DNA of 64,000 bases from Cupriavidus taiwanensis (GCF_900249755.1 NZ_LT976853.1:2800107-2864106); one strand, 5' to 3'. Counted from the stretch's first letter, positions 16,647 to 26,199 are shown. The notes: a model not told the origin generated them from the letters alone. Program-made: numbers and translations.

Positions 16647-19279
16647 TCATCAGATAACTCAAGGCCGATAGCCGGCACTATACGGCGGCGGATGCCGCTA
16701 AGACGGGCCGCTCCAGCCAGTGAAATACGGCTAGTTGCACCACGCGTAAATATGCGTATCTCGACATTGTCGGTGCCCTCGACCTCGATGCGTTTCCCAA
16801 AACTGAGTCGGAGGAACGATCTGTTTTTGACGTGATTGAGCGGAATAACGGATTGGGCTGCAATCTCATTATTGACAACGATTTCCGCACCGATCACGCC
16901 GTCGCCATCCGCGAAATCCATCATGGGAATGGTCGACACACCTGCCACCATACCTGCCAAGCCACTAAACGCAGCAGCCACGAAATCCTTGCCATCCAGA
17001 TCCAGGCTCGAGCGAAGGCTGAGCGGCGTTGGAACACTCCAAACCGTTTTCTGGCTCATGGAGCGGATATCAGCACGCGCCCGCCGCTCATTGACAAGCT
17101 GGTAGATCAATCCCTTCTTGTTTATGCAATGGTCCTCGAAGGAGAAGCTGCGCGCAATGTCGTCATAGGCAGCGCACACGATGCGCTTCGCAAGATCTTC
17201 GTTGTAGAGGACCGTCCGGATGGCGCGATACCAGCCCTCCTCATCGTTGGGAGCCAGGCAGCCAGTCACCTCATGTTTGACATAGTTGCGATAGGTTTCA
17301 ACATCCGAGTAAACGCCCGGAAATCCCGCCGCGGCGTATTCACGATATTTATTATTTGTCTTACTACGATTGAACTCCGTATCGGCTAGCGGTGCCAGTG
17401 CCACGGCCCACTGCCTCGAACGGAAAAACGAGATGAACTGATCGTAGTCCGGATTAAAAGGATGCGACACAACGCGCTCATTTCGCTCGAATTCAGCCGG
17501 CACGAAGCCGAAGAACTCGAGCGAAACATTGGGATCTTCTGCCAAGATCCTCTGCAGTGCCGGGATCACAAACTCGAAATCCACATCCTTCTTCAGGCTA
17601 CCCATGAAGCCAATTACCGAGGTTGCCTTGTACCTCGGCTTTTCCGCCGGTAGCAGCTGATAGGGCCGGAAGACCTCTACCCGATCGCAGTGCTCCACGG
17701 CGGCATCGCGCATCGCCGCCGAGTACACTGCCGTGCGGTCGGCCAGAGAGATCAGATCTGCGAGATCCTGGTTCTCAAACTGGCCATGGCTCGGTTCGCC
17801 GTTGTGGAACTGAAGCGCGAAATAATTGTCATCGGTCTCAAATGCCACGGGGATACCAAGAGCTTTGGCACCGCGAACAATCTCGATGACCGGCGCGGTA
17901 TAGATGCGCAACACGTACACCAGCTCAACTTCTTCGAGCTTGATCTTATGAAGCTCGGAAAGGTCATATACAGTGTATTCAAAGCCCTTGTCTTCACGCC
18001 TGAACTGGTCGAATGGCTTTTCCACCAGCAACGCAAAAGACGTCTGCGAACGGTCAGGGACAATTACCGCAACCCTTACCCGCTCGCGACGGGACGGAAC
18101 ACGGAAGAAGACTTCCCTCATCCATCGATCGTCCGGTTGCTGGCTTTGCGTGGCGGCCCGTTCCAAAACCTTCTCGAACTCATCCACATATACTCGGCTA
18201 GAAAAGCGTGCTTCAATGTTGGCCCTGGCGCGCTTCCCCATATCTTCAACCTTGGGGCGGTCCGACATCAACTCGCAGAGTTTCGCCGCCATTTCGCTAG
18301 CACTCGCTACGAGATATCCATCTTCTCCATCGCGGATGATCTCCCGCGCACCGATGGTCGGCGTTGCTACCACCGGCAGGCCGCAAGCCTGTGCCTCAAG
18401 CAACGAGACCGGAAAAGTCTCGGTCGTCGAGGTATTTACATAGATGTCTGACGAGCCAAGACAATCCAGCGGATCATCCACCTGCTTACGCAAATCAAAA
18501 TACTTGGCAAGATCGTTCCGCATGATCTTCTCATGCAGAGCATCGTAATACTGCGGTTCGCTCGGTCCGACCAAAGCGAACTGAAAGCCTGCACAACCCC
18601 GACGTAGCATGTCCATGGCCACATCTGGCAGCATCATTTGATTCTTGTTGTCGTTAAAATGCCCCAACTGCAAAATGCGGAATATTCCGTCCGCACTACG
18701 ACGGGCAACTGAAGGCGAGAACCGCTTGATATCGACGCCATTATGCACCACTGATACGCTGCCCCCCAAACCCAACTCACTCAGCGATTCACGTAATGAC
18801 TGCGCTGGAACGACAATGTGGCCGCCACCGCTCGCCAGCAAGCGATAGATCGATTCCTTGAACTCGCCGGACATCGTGGTATAGATGTTGTCGACGAACA
18901 AGGCGTGAATATGACCAATGTGAGGACGACCGGTAATTCGCGACGCAAAATAGCCATCCAGAAACACGCTGGTGTTGCTCACAATCACGTCAGGGTTGGT
19001 GCGCCTGATCAACCGCACCAGAAAATCGATACTCTCGCGCGAGCGGTCCAGACAGTAACCAATATTGTCGTCTGAAAAACCTGGATTAAACCACCATTTC
19101 AAATAACTGGAACGTGTGACCTGAACACCACCAAAATTAAGCTGGGGGGCAATTTTTGCCTCGGGAGGCAGCACCGCGACCACGTGATGTCCCTTCTCCG
19201 CGAGACCGAGACAAAGGGCTCGAAACGTTTGATCGATACCCGCCAAGCCGGCTGTCGGGCTGATTGCCAAAACACGCAT
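16640..19279 (-). CDS. two-domain glycosyltransferase (GT4 plus a second GT-B domain)
   Basis: A large fusion of 879 residues. Residues about 1-380 form a GT4 enzyme: SPTAGLAGIDQTFRALCLGL at the start, then LQLGHFNDNKNQMMLPDVAM, and the E-x7-E motif in TETFPVSLLEAQACGLPV. Residues about 410-740 form a second GT-B unit homologous to the next gene, with RSKTNNKYREYAAAGFPG as its landmark. Residues about 740-879 are a beta-rich tail with no recognised domain. Two active sites suggest it adds two sugars in succession or makes a repeating polymer. Base composition is poorer in G+C than in the core genes, suggesting acquisition. Start by ATG at 19,279. Confidence 0.8.
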   Translation of the reverse strand: MRVLAISPTAGLAGIDQTFRALCLGLAEKGHHVVAVLPPEAKIAPQLNFGGVQVTRSSYLKWWFNPGFSDDNIGYCLDRSRESIDFLVRLIRRTNPDVIVSNTSVFLDGYFASRITGRPHIGHIHALFVDNIYTTMSGEFKESIYRLLASGGGHIVVPAQSLRESLSELGLGGSVSVVHNGVDIKRFSPSVARRSADGIFRILQLGHFNDNKNQMMLPDVAMDMLRRGCAGFQFALVGPSEPQYYDALHEKIMRNDLAKYFDLRKQVDDPLDCLGSSDIYVNTSTTETFPVSLLEAQACGLPVVATPTIGAREIIRDGEDGYLVASASEMAAKLCELMSDRPKVEDMGKRARANIEARFSSRVYVDEFEKVLERAATQSQQPDDRWMREVFFRVPSRRERVRVAVIVPDRSQTSFALLVEKPFDQFRREDKGFEYTVYDLSELHKIKLEEVELVYVLRIYTAPVIEIVRGAKALGIPVAFETDDNYFALQFHNGEPSHGQFENQDLADLISLADRTAVYSAAMRDAAVEHCDRVEVFRPYQLLPAEKPRYKATSVIGFMGSLKKDVDFEFVIPALQRILAEDPNVSLEFFGFVPAEFERNERVVSHPFNPDYDQFISFFRSRQWAVALAPLADTEFNRSKTNNKYREYAAAGFPGVYSDVETYRNYVKHEVTGCLAPNDEEGWYRAIRTVLYNEDLAKRIVCAAYDDIARSFSFEDHCINKKGLIYQLVNERRARADIRSMSQKTVWSVPTPLSLRSSLDLDGKDFVAAAFSGLAGMVAGVSTIPMMDFADGDGVIGAEIVVNNEIAAQSVIPLNHVKNRSFLRLSFGKRIEVEGTDNVEIRIFTRGATSRISLAGAARLSGIRRRIVPAIGLELSDEC

Positions 19280-19313
19280 CTTAATTTCCGCTTATATGAA
19301 CCTCAGTTGAAGA

Positions 19314-20060
19314 CTACTGCCCGCCGCGCCGTGTGTATTCAGCAAGTACTTCAGCAGTAGGCCCATCCATTGCTACCTCTCCTTTGCGCAACCAGATAAC
19401 GCGTTCACAGAAGTCCTCAACCAGTGGCAGGCTATGACTTGAAAAAACCAGAATCTTACCTTGCTCCATGAATTCGTACATTCGGCGCTTTGCCTTGTCA
19501 GCAAATACCAAGTCCCCCGCCCCCATGACTTCATCCAGCAATAATATCTCGGGATTAATGGCAGTAGATACGGAGAATGCCAACCGGATGAACATGCCTG
19601 CCGAGTATGTTTTTACAGGATAATCCAGGAAATGACCCAGCTCCGAAAATTCAGCAATGCTGTGAATGCGCGCCTCCACTTCGTCGGGAGCGAGTCCCAG
19701 CAGCATCGCGCGAATTCGGATGTTATCCCAGCCAGTTTGGGTCATCTCAAAACCCGTCGCCAATTCAAACATCGGCGAAACATGCCCAACTATCTCTGTT
19801 TCACCTGAGGTTGGCGGGTAAATGCCAGCCATCACCTTGAGGATAGTACTTTTACCGGCGCCATTCAGACCAACCAACCCCACACGTTCCCCGTGCGCGA
19901 TTTCAAGGTTAATTCCCTTCAATGCATCCACGAATTCAATCCGTTCCTTGGCCTTGGGACGGAAAGCATTCAGCAGCGCACCCTTCAGGCTATCCTGCCG
20001 CATGGATACATCAAAGCGAACGCGTACATCGCGCAAACTGATCTTCAACTCGGGGATCAT
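19314..20060 (-). CDS. wzt: O-antigen/polysaccharide ABC exporter ATP-binding subunit
   Basis: Nucleotide-binding subunit that drives export of undecaprenyl-linked polysaccharide with Wzm. Visible motifs are Walker A GLNGAGKST, the signature-like YSAGMFIRLAFS, Walker B EILLLDEVMGAGD and the switch FSSHSLPLVEDF. At 248 residues it ends right after the ATPase domain. It therefore lacks the C-terminal carbohydrate-binding domain that recognises a capped chain end in some Wzt proteins, so export should not need a terminal cap. The ATG at 20,060 overlaps the wzm stop as ATGA. Confidence 0.92.
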   Translation of the reverse strand: MIPELKISLRDVRVRFDVSMRQDSLKGALLNAFRPKAKERIEFVDALKGINLEIAHGERVGLVGLNGAGKSTILKVMAGIYPPTSGETEIVGHVSPMFELATGFEMTQTGWDNIRIRAMLLGLAPDEVEARIHSIAEFSELGHFLDYPVKTYSAGMFIRLAFSVSTAINPEILLLDEVMGAGDLVFADKAKRRMYEFMEQGKILVFSSHSLPLVEDFCERVIWLRKGEVAMDGPTAEVLAEYTRRGGQ

Positions 20061-20866
20061 AGAACGTAGACGATGCGATGAGACATGCGCTTCATCACTG
20101 CAAACGCGACGACGCCAATCAGAATGGCATAGCCAATGGCAACCATCCACACCTCATCGGGCGGAGAAGCGTTATTGAGCAGCGGATACCTGACGATTTC
20201 GATCAGGTAGTAAAGCGGATTGTATTGATAGATAAAACCGAGCCCACGGTCCTTCAACATAGTGACGGTGTACATCACCGGCGTCACGTAGAAGCCGATC
20301 TGAATCAACCCACTCAACAGGTGCGGCAAATCGCGGTACCTGGCACCGAGGTGCGAAACGATAACCAGATGGAGGAAATTGATGACAATAAACAGCAAAA
20401 AGCCTGGGAAGAACCACAACGCACCGGCTTCGAATCTCCGACCATAGGCAAGAGCAACAGCTAGAAACACCAGCATACCCACACCGAATACTACGATGTA
20501 GGGCACCATAGCCCGATACAGGTAAGTAACTTTCGGGAAGGAAAATTGCTTAATATAACCCTCGGCATTGACAAAGGCGGAGCCCCCTTCTGTCAACGCG
20601 GAAGTCATGAAACCCCAAATGGCGAGGCCCAGCGTCAGGAACGGCAGGAACTCTTCCATCGGCTGATGAAAAAGCCTTCCGAAAATAATCCCGACCGCCG
20701 CCATAGTGGCCGAAAGATTAATAAGAATCCAAAGCGGGCCCAAAATCGAATTCCGAAACCGCCCCTTGACGTCCTGTACCCCCATATGGAGCCACACACG
20801 CCACAGTTTGGCTGCAGCAGCATATTCCGTCAGCGGATGCTTGCGGCTGCTGTTATAGACTGTCAT
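20057..20866 (-). CDS. wzm: O-antigen/polysaccharide ABC exporter permease
   Basis: ABC-2 type permease of 269 residues with six predicted membrane segments. It pairs with Wzt to move lipid-linked polysaccharide across the inner membrane. Typical stretches are DVKGRFRNSILGPLWILINL near residue 34 and LPHLLSGLIQIGFYVTPVMY in the C-terminal half, followed by YNPLYYLIEIVRYPLL. Its 5' end overlaps the acetyltransferase gene by 14 bases and its 3' end overlaps wzt. A 60-base stretch inside it (20,341-20,400) is only 43% G+C by hand count, well below the window norm. Confidence 0.93.
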   Translation of the reverse strand: MTVYNSSRKHPLTEYAAAAKLWRVWLHMGVQDVKGRFRNSILGPLWILINLSATMAAVGIIFGRLFHQPMEEFLPFLTLGLAIWGFMTSALTEGGSAFVNAEGYIKQFSFPKVTYLYRAMVPYIVVFGVGMLVFLAVALAYGRRFEAGALWFFPGFLLFIVINFLHLVIVSHLGARYRDLPHLLSGLIQIGFYVTPVMYTVTMLKDRGLGFIYQYNPLYYLIEIVRYPLLNNASPPDEVWMVAIGYAILIGVVAFAVMKRMSHRIVYVL

Positions 20867-21362
20867 CTAGTACACGCTCCATTGCGACCCGCCCATCCCG
20901 GCGGCCTGTTTCCACGAAGCCCAGCTTCTCGTAAATGCGAGCAGCATGGAAATTCGATTCCAGTACCTCAAGGTAAGCCTTAGACAAACCAAGCTTGTCG
21001 CGTCCGAACACCAACAACGCCTCGATCGCACGGCGCATCTTCCCTTGCCCGGCGGCCTCAGGCGCCACGACGAAGCGCCCAATTTCGGCGCGCCCAGTCG
21101 ACCCGTTCACGTCGTAGATCGCAACTTGGCCGACCAGCGCGCCGGTCTCCGGGTCCTGCACTACGAACACGAAGTCGTCTGGTTTCTCGGAGTACTTTCG
21201 AAACCAGCCCTGGTGGCTTTCGAGAGTCAGAACCTGGGAGAAGATGAACTGCTGCCTGACGCCCTCGCGGTTGCGCCATGCCAGCGTCAATGGAAGGTCT
21301 TCCGTCGCAAGGGGGCGCAGACGCACCCCCTTGGCTTCGAATGGCTCGAAGATCGGCTTCAT
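20853..21362 (-). CDS. GNAT acetyltransferase, probable sugar N-acetyltransferase
   Basis: GNAT-fold acyl-CoA transferase of 169 residues. The N-terminal VRLRPLATEDLPLTLAWRN is typical of RimJ/RimL-like enzymes. The central EIGRFVVAPEAAGQGKMRRA holds the acetyl-CoA pyrophosphate loop (the Q/RxxGxG-type stretch), and NFHAARIYEKLGFVETG closes the fold. The ATG at 21,362 overlaps the aminotransferase stop as ATGA. That tight coupling suggests it acetylates the amino group installed by the aminotransferase on a dTDP-4-amino-6-deoxyhexose. This is inferred from context; the fold alone does not give the substrate. Confidence 0.83.
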   Translation of the reverse strand: MKPIFEPFEAKGVRLRPLATEDLPLTLAWRNREGVRQQFIFSQVLTLESHQGWFRKYSEKPDDFVFVVQDPETGALVGQVAIYDVNGSTGRAEIGRFVVAPEAAGQGKMRRAIEALLVFGRDKLGLSKAYLEVLESNFHAARIYEKLGFVETGRRDGRVAMERVLDDSL

Positions 21363-22486
21363 GCAGCGTACTTGCGAACCAGTTCGCAGACGAATTCGAC
21401 GTCGTTGCGGCTGATACCCATGTGCATGGGCAGCGACAGCACTTCGTTGCTGGCTGCATGTGCGCGCGGGCATTTGCCCTTGCCGCTGGCGTACATCCGG
21501 TATTCGGTATTGTCGCGGTAGTGGACGCCTGGATAGACCTCATGCTCGTGCAGCGCCAGCATGAGTTCGTCGCGGTTCTTTACACGAATCTGGAACAGGT
21601 GACGCGACGAATCACAGCCTTCGGTAATCGTCGTCAGGCGGATATTGTCATGGCCCGACAGCAGTTCCTCATACCAGTTTGCCAGTTGGCGGCGGTACGC
21701 GTTGTCGTTGTCCAGGTACTTCAGTTGCACCAGGCCGATCGCTGCCATGATCGAGTTGCCGTGGTACTTGTAGCCAACCTCTTCCACGTCGTACATCCAC
21801 TTGTATGCCCCCTGCGTCGTGGTACGCGCGAACGTGTCCTTGTTGATGCCCAGCCACGTCATTTTGCGAACGCGTTCGTCATCTTCAGCTTCCTGGAAGC
21901 AGATCATGCCCGAGTCGGCGGTCGGCAGGTTTTTCACGGCCTGGAAGCTGAACACAGTCACATCGGCATCGTGGCCTACGTGGCGCCCGTGATAGCGAGT
22001 GCCGGACATGTGGGCCGCGTCGAGCACCAGCTTGATGCCCTTTTCCTTGCACAGTGCGACCACCTTGTCATACTGGCCGACATTGCCACCCAGGCCGACA
22101 AAGATTACAGCGCGGGTGCGATCGGTGATGCGCTCGGCAATGCTGTCCGGATCCAGGCACAGCGAGTCGTCGACATCGGCGAAGACCGGCGTCAGCCCGG
22201 AATACAAGATGGCATGGTTGGTAGAAACAAAAGTCAGCGGCGTGGTGATGACCTCATCGCCGTCCGCCCAGCCATACTTGGTCTTGAACAGTTCGAAGGC
22301 GAGGTGCAGGCCAACGGTATTCGAACCGAGGAAATGCGCGTACGGCAGCCCGGTGTAGGACTTCCAGGCTTCTTCCATGGCGTTGGTCTTGAAGCCGAGC
22401 CCGGTCCAGCCTTTCTCCAGGCATTCCTGGATCTCTTTCAGGCATTCTTGGACACGGAAATTGGGTACGAACAATTGGATTGCCAT
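21359..22486 (-). CDS. DegT/DnrJ/EryC1/StrS-family sugar aminotransferase
   Basis: PLP-dependent aminotransferase acting on keto-sugar nucleotides, 375 residues. Landmarks are FLGSNTVGLHLAFELFK, the ITTPLTFVSTNHAILYSG and VFADVD stretches, the cofactor-binding VLDAAHMSGTRYHG, and SFQAVKNLPTADSGMICF, in which the Lys forms the Schiff base. It lies between rmlC and a GNAT gene. A likely substrate is the RmlB product dTDP-4-keto-6-deoxyglucose, giving a 4-amino-4,6-dideoxyhexose (VioA/WecE/FdtB-like). Sequence alone does not settle the 3- versus 4-position or gluco versus galacto outcome. Confidence 0.88.
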   Translation of the reverse strand: MAIQLFVPNFRVQECLKEIQECLEKGWTGLGFKTNAMEEAWKSYTGLPYAHFLGSNTVGLHLAFELFKTKYGWADGDEVITTPLTFVSTNHAILYSGLTPVFADVDDSLCLDPDSIAERITDRTRAVIFVGLGGNVGQYDKVVALCKEKGIKLVLDAAHMSGTRYHGRHVGHDADVTVFSFQAVKNLPTADSGMICFQEAEDDERVRKMTWLGINKDTFARTTTQGAYKWMYDVEEVGYKYHGNSIMAAIGLVQLKYLDNDNAYRRQLANWYEELLSGHDNIRLTTITEGCDSSRHLFQIRVKNRDELMLALHEHEVYPGVHYRDNTEYRMYASGKGKCPRAHAASNEVLSLPMHMGISRNDVEFVCELVRKYAA

Positions 22487-22519
22487 TTTTTTCTCCCAGG
22501 AATTCAGATATCTATTTGA

Positions 22520-23071
22520 TCATTCAAACAATTCGGCAACTGCGAAAGCCGGCGCGTTTTCATCTTTCTTCGAAAGCACTGGGGCCCCGTCGATTGGCCA
22601 CTCGATGGCGAGTGCCGGATCGTCCCAGCGCAGCGATCGCTCGAACTGCGGGGCATAGTAGTCGGTGGTCTTGTAGAGGAACTCCGCGCTTTCCGACAGC
22701 ACCACAAAGCCGTGTGCGAAGCCTTCGGGCACCCACAGCTGGCGCTTGTTCTCAGCCGAGAGTTCGACACCCACCCACTTGCCGAAATTCGGCGAACTCC
22801 GGCGGATATCAACTGCCACGTCGTACACCGTACCGGCCACCACGCGCACCAGCTTCCCTTGGGGCTGCTGGATCTGGTAGTGCAAGCCACGGAGGACATT
22901 TTTCGCGGAGCGCGAATGGTTGTCCTGTACAAAATCCCGCTTCAGCCCCGTGGCCTCCTCGAACTGGCGCGCATTGAAGCTCTCAAAGAAAAAGCCCCTG
23001 TCGTCACCGAAAACCTTGGGCTCGAGGATAAGCACCTCGGGCAAAGCCGTCTTGACAATATTCATGCTCAT
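22520..23071 (-). CDS. rmlC: dTDP-4-dehydrorhamnose 3,5-epimerase
   Basis: Third enzyme of dTDP-L-rhamnose synthesis, a cupin of 183 residues. Conserved stretches are [28 protein letters not shown] (catalytic His), [18 protein letters not shown] and [15 protein letters not shown]. The ATG at 23,071 is chosen because it overlaps the rmlA stop as ATGA; the next Met (two codons on) is an alternative. The downstream gap to the aminotransferase is 33 bases. It commits the pathway to rhamnose, in competition with the aminotransferase for the same keto sugar. Confidence 0.95.
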   Translation of the reverse strand: MSMNIVKTALPEVLILEPKVFGDDRGFFFESFNARQFEEATGLKRDFVQDNHSRSAKNVLRGLHYQIQQPQGKLVRVVAGTVYDVAVDIRRSSPNFGKWVGVELSAENKRQLWVPEGFAHGFVVLSESAEFLYKTTDYYAPQFERSLRWDDPALAIEWPIDGAPVLSKKDENAPAFAVAELFE

Positions 23072-23949
23072 GCAATCGACTCCTTCAATACCTGCTGCAG
23101 GTATTGGCCATAACCGTTCTTTGCCAATTCCGCCGCAATCTTCTGCATCGTCTCTGCCGAAATCCATTGGTTGCGGAAGGCAATCTCTTCCGGACACGCC
23201 ACCATCAGCCCCTGCCGCTTCTGCAGTGTTGCAATGAATGTGGCGGCCTCCTGCAGCGAATCATGGGTACCGGTGTCCAGCCAGGCGTAGCCGCGCCCCA
23301 TAATCTCGACTTCCAGCTGGGCGGCTTCGAGGTAGCGCTTGTTCACGTCCGTGATTTCCAGTTCACCACGCGCCGAAGGCTTGATATCCGCCGCGATATC
23401 GCAGACCTGATTGTCGTAGAAGTACAGGCCAGTCACCGCATAATTGGAGCGAGGCTGCGCCGGCTTTTCTTCCAGAGACAAGGCACGGAAATTCGCATCG
23501 AACTCGACAACGCCATAACGCTCCGGATCATGCACATGATAGGCAAAAACGGTAGCGCCCGCTTCGCGCGACGCGGCGCGCTGCAATTGCTTGGCCAGAT
23601 CGTGGCCGTGAAAAATGTTATCGCCAAGAATCAGCGCTGAGGGATCCGATCCGACGAAAGACTTCCCGATAACAAAAGCCTGGGCCAACCCATCCGGGGA
23701 CGGTTGCACCGCGTATTCGAGGTTCAGGCCCCACTGGCTGCCATCACCCAGCATTTCGGTAAAGCGCGGTGTATCTTGCGGCGTCGAAATCACCAGGATG
23801 TCTCGAATACCTGCGAGCATCAGCGTGCTCAGCGGGTAATAAATCATCGGCTTGTCGTAAACGGGAAGCAGCTGCTTAGACACCGATCGCGTGATGGGAT
23901 ACAGACGGGTGCCGGAGCCACCAGCCAGAATTATGCCTTTACGTTTCAT
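23068..23949 (-). CDS. rmlA: glucose-1-phosphate thymidylyltransferase
   Basis: First enzyme of the dTDP-sugar pathway: glucose-1-phosphate plus dTTP gives dTDP-glucose. It has 293 residues, the usual length. The nucleotide loop is [14 protein letters not shown] at residues 7-20, followed by [20 protein letters not shown]. Metal and sugar contacts are in [13 protein letters not shown] and GLYFYDNQV. The C-terminal helical part, as in RmlA regulated by dTDP-rhamnose feedback, is present. It starts two bases after the rmlD stop, and its stop overlaps rmlC. Confidence 0.96.
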   Translation of the reverse strand: MKRKGIILAGGSGTRLYPITRSVSKQLLPVYDKPMIYYPLSTLMLAGIRDILVISTPQDTPRFTEMLGDGSQWGLNLEYAVQPSPDGLAQAFVIGKSFVGSDPSALILGDNIFHGHDLAKQLQRAASREAGATVFAYHVHDPERYGVVEFDANFRALSLEEKPAQPRSNYAVTGLYFYDNQVCDIAADIKPSARGELEITDVNKRYLEAAQLEVEIMGRGYAWLDTGTHDSLQEAATFIATLQKRQGLMVACPEEIAFRNQWISAETMQKIAAELAKNGYGQYLQQVLKESIA

Positions 23950-23951
23950 GT

Positions 23952-24914
23952 CTACTCTTTAGAGGTCTTGCAGGCATCCGTCACCAGTGCGAATTCCGCA
24001 ATATCGATGAATTCGCGTAGGGTACGCTCCACGTCGCGGTGCCACTCGGGGATCGCAATGCCAAACCCGTCCCTCAGCTTTGAGGTATCGAGACGCGAGT
24101 TTGCCGGCCTTAGTGCGGGGCTGCCGTATTCCTTTGCAGTGATCGCACGGATGTTGTCCGCGCTAAGCGACAGAGGCACACCATTGTCCGCCAGATACCG
24201 GACGACCAGTTTTGCATAGTCGCACCAGTTGGTCTCGCCTAGCGCAGCCAGGTGATAAACACCGGGAACGAAATCCTGCTCCGTTCGATTCAGGTACCGG
24301 CCCACGGCAACAGCCGTGATGTCAGCAACCAGCGAGGCCGGGGTCGGGGCACCCCACTGATCAGACACCACGCTCAGGGATTCGCGAATCGTAGCGGCAC
24401 GGACGATGCTCTTCAGAAAATTGCCGCCATGCAAGCCGTATACCCAGCTCGTACGGAAGATCAGGTGGTTTGCTGTCGCAGCCTGGACCATGCGCTCGCC
24501 GCCCAGCTTCGACTTGCCATAAGCGGACAACGGATTCGGCACGTCGGTCTCGACATATGCACCGGCCTTCTCGCCGTCGAATACGTAATCAGTCGAATAG
24601 TGAACGACCAGCGCGCCGAGTTGCGCGGCTTCCTCAGCCAGGATTCCCGGGGCGACCACATTTACAGCATTGGCCAGGTCGGTCTCCCGTTCCGCAAGGT
24701 CGACAGCCGTATAGGCGGCGGCATTGACGATGATGTCCGGGCGCGCTGCCTTGACTGCGCCGCGCACGCTCTCGGCATCGGTCAGATCGCATTGGCGGCG
24801 GTCCACCGCCACCACGGTTCCGTGCAAGGCCAAGCTGCGCGTCAGCTCGAATCCTAGTTGACCATTGGCACCAATGAGCAGGATCCTCGGAAACATGCCG
24901 GACTCAAGCGGCAT
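23952..24914 (-). CDS. rmlD: dTDP-4-dehydrorhamnose reductase
   Basis: Last enzyme of dTDP-L-rhamnose synthesis, an extended SDR of 320 residues. It has the NAD(P)-binding [30 protein letters not shown], the [10 protein letters not shown] stretch and the catalytic YGKSKLGGE (Tyr-x3-Lys). Two starts are possible: ATG 24,914 (overlapping rmlB by 11 bases) or ATG 24,896 ([12 protein letters not shown]), which gives a more usual N-terminus. It sits between rmlB and rmlA in one transcription unit. Confidence 0.95.
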   Translation of the reverse strand: MPLESGMFPRILLIGANGQLGFELTRSLALHGTVVAVDRRQCDLTDAESVRGAVKAARPDIIVNAAAYTAVDLAERETDLANAVNVVAPGILAEEAAQLGALVVHYSTDYVFDGEKAGAYVETDVPNPLSAYGKSKLGGERMVQAATANHLIFRTSWVYGLHGGNFLKSIVRAATIRESLSVVSDQWGAPTPASLVADITAVAVGRYLNRTEQDFVPGVYHLAALGETNWCDYAKLVVRYLADNGVPLSLSADNIRAITAKEYGSPALRPANSRLDTSKLRDGFGIAIPEWHRDVERTLREFIDIAEFALVTDACKTSKE

Positions 24915-25968
24915 ATTGCTTCGCCACCCAATTCCGATACTCCCCCGACATCACGTCCTGCACCCATGCCTGGTTATCCAGGTACCACTGGACCGTCTTG
25001 CGCAGCCCGCTTTCAAACGTCTCGGCCGGCTTCCAGCCCAGTTCGCGTTCCAGCTTGCGTGCATCGATCGCATAGCGGCGATCATGCCCGGGGCGATCCT
25101 TGACGAAGGTGACCTGGTCACGGTACGAGCCGGTGGTCTTGGGCGACAGTTCGTCGAGCAGGTCGCACAGCGTGTGGACGACGTCCAGGTTCGTCTTCTC
25201 GTTCCAGCCGCCAACGTTATAGGTTTCGCCCAGGCGGCCGCGTGCCAGCACCTCGCGGATGGCCGAGCAGTGGTCGCGCACGTACAGCCAGTCACGCACG
25301 TTTTTCCCGTCGCCATAAATAGGCAGCGGTTTGCCGGCGAGGGCGTTGGCGATCACCAGCGGAATCAGCTTTTCCGGGAAATGATACGGGCCGTAGTTGT
25401 TCGAGCAGTTCGTCGTCAGAACCGGCAAGCCGTAGGTATGGTGATACGCGCGCACCAGGTGGTCCGATGCGGCCTTGGATGCCGAATACGGGCTGTTGGG
25501 CGCGTAGGGGGTCGTTTCCGAGAACTGCGGATCGGTTTCGCTCAACGAGCCGAACACCTCGTCGGTCGACACATGGAGGAAGCGGAATTCGGACTTGGCC
25601 GGTTCCTGCAAGCCGCTCCAGTAGGCGCGCGCGGCCTCCAGCAGCGTAAACGTTCCGACGATATTGGTCTGGATGAACTCACCGGGCCCATGGATCGATC
25701 GGTCAACATGGCTCTCGGCGGCAAAGTGCACTACGGCGCGCGGCTTGTAGGTGGCAAAGAGCTGGTCCAGTGCGGCACGGTCGCAAATATCGGTTTGCGA
25801 AAACACGTGGCGGGGGTCGTCCTCGACAGACGCGAGGGTCTTTCGATTCCCCGCGTAGGTGAGCTTGTCGACGTTGACCACACCATCCGCCGACTTGTCG
25901 CTCAACCAGGCGAGAACGAAATTGGCACCGATGAATCCGGCGCCCCCTGTGACCAGAATATGGGACAA
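24904..25968 (-). CDS. rmlB: dTDP-glucose 4,6-dehydratase
   Basis: Second enzyme of dTDP-sugar synthesis, converting dTDP-glucose to dTDP-4-keto-6-deoxyglucose, the branch point for rhamnose and amino sugars. It has 354 residues. The NAD loop is [14 protein letters not shown] at residues 5-18. [15 protein letters not shown] and [10 protein letters not shown] hold the substrate-site Asp-Glu pair. The catalytic Tyr-x3-Lys is in [17 protein letters not shown]. It is the first gene of the 13.5-kb minus-strand operon. GGAGCAAG upstream of the ATG (read on the minus strand) is the ribosome-binding site. Confidence 0.97.
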   Translation of the reverse strand: MSHILVTGGAGFIGANFVLAWLSDKSADGVVNVDKLTYAGNRKTLASVEDDPRHVFSQTDICDRAALDQLFATYKPRAVVHFAAESHVDRSIHGPGEFIQTNIVGTFTLLEAARAYWSGLQEPAKSEFRFLHVSTDEVFGSLSETDPQFSETTPYAPNSPYSASKAASDHLVRAYHHTYGLPVLTTNCSNNYGPYHFPEKLIPLVIANALAGKPLPIYGDGKNVRDWLYVRDHCSAIREVLARGRLGETYNVGGWNEKTNLDVVHTLCDLLDELSPKTTGSYRDQVTFVKDRPGHDRRYAIDARKLERELGWKPAETFESGLRKTVQWYLDNQAWVQDVMSGEYRNWVAKQYAA

Positions 25969-26000
25969 AACTTGCTCCTTGCCTCGATATGTTTCGATAA

Positions 26001-26080
26001 CCCGGCAAAAGCCGAGCGCCCACCTTGTCCTCTTTTTGGACGGCGGGGCCGTAAGTGCCTGCAGAAGTGGCGGTATTCTA
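26001..26080 (-). promoter_or_regulatory. candidate leader and -10 box of the rml/O-antigen operon
   Basis: On the minus strand, TAGAAT (26,080-26,075) could be a -10 box about 107 bases before the rmlB start. Downstream in the presumed leader is a short hairpin, CTCGGC/GCCGGG with a four-base TTTT loop (26,016-26,001). No JUMPstart/ops element (GGCGGTAGC-type) was found here. No consensus -35 was recognised, so this is a weak assignment. Confidence 0.3.
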
Positions 26081-26199
26081 TCCGACGGAATGCCCTAGCC
26101 TACGTGGCTGCGGCGCCTTTTTGTAGCCTCATGTAACCGCGCCACGGTATATCGGTCACAAAACTACAAATAGAAGCGAATTTGTTCTGACAGGACCAG

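Noticed and set aside
25969..26199. JUMPstart/ops element before the O-antigen operon
   Set aside because: No GGCGGTAGC-type string was found in the rmlB upstream region on the coding strand.
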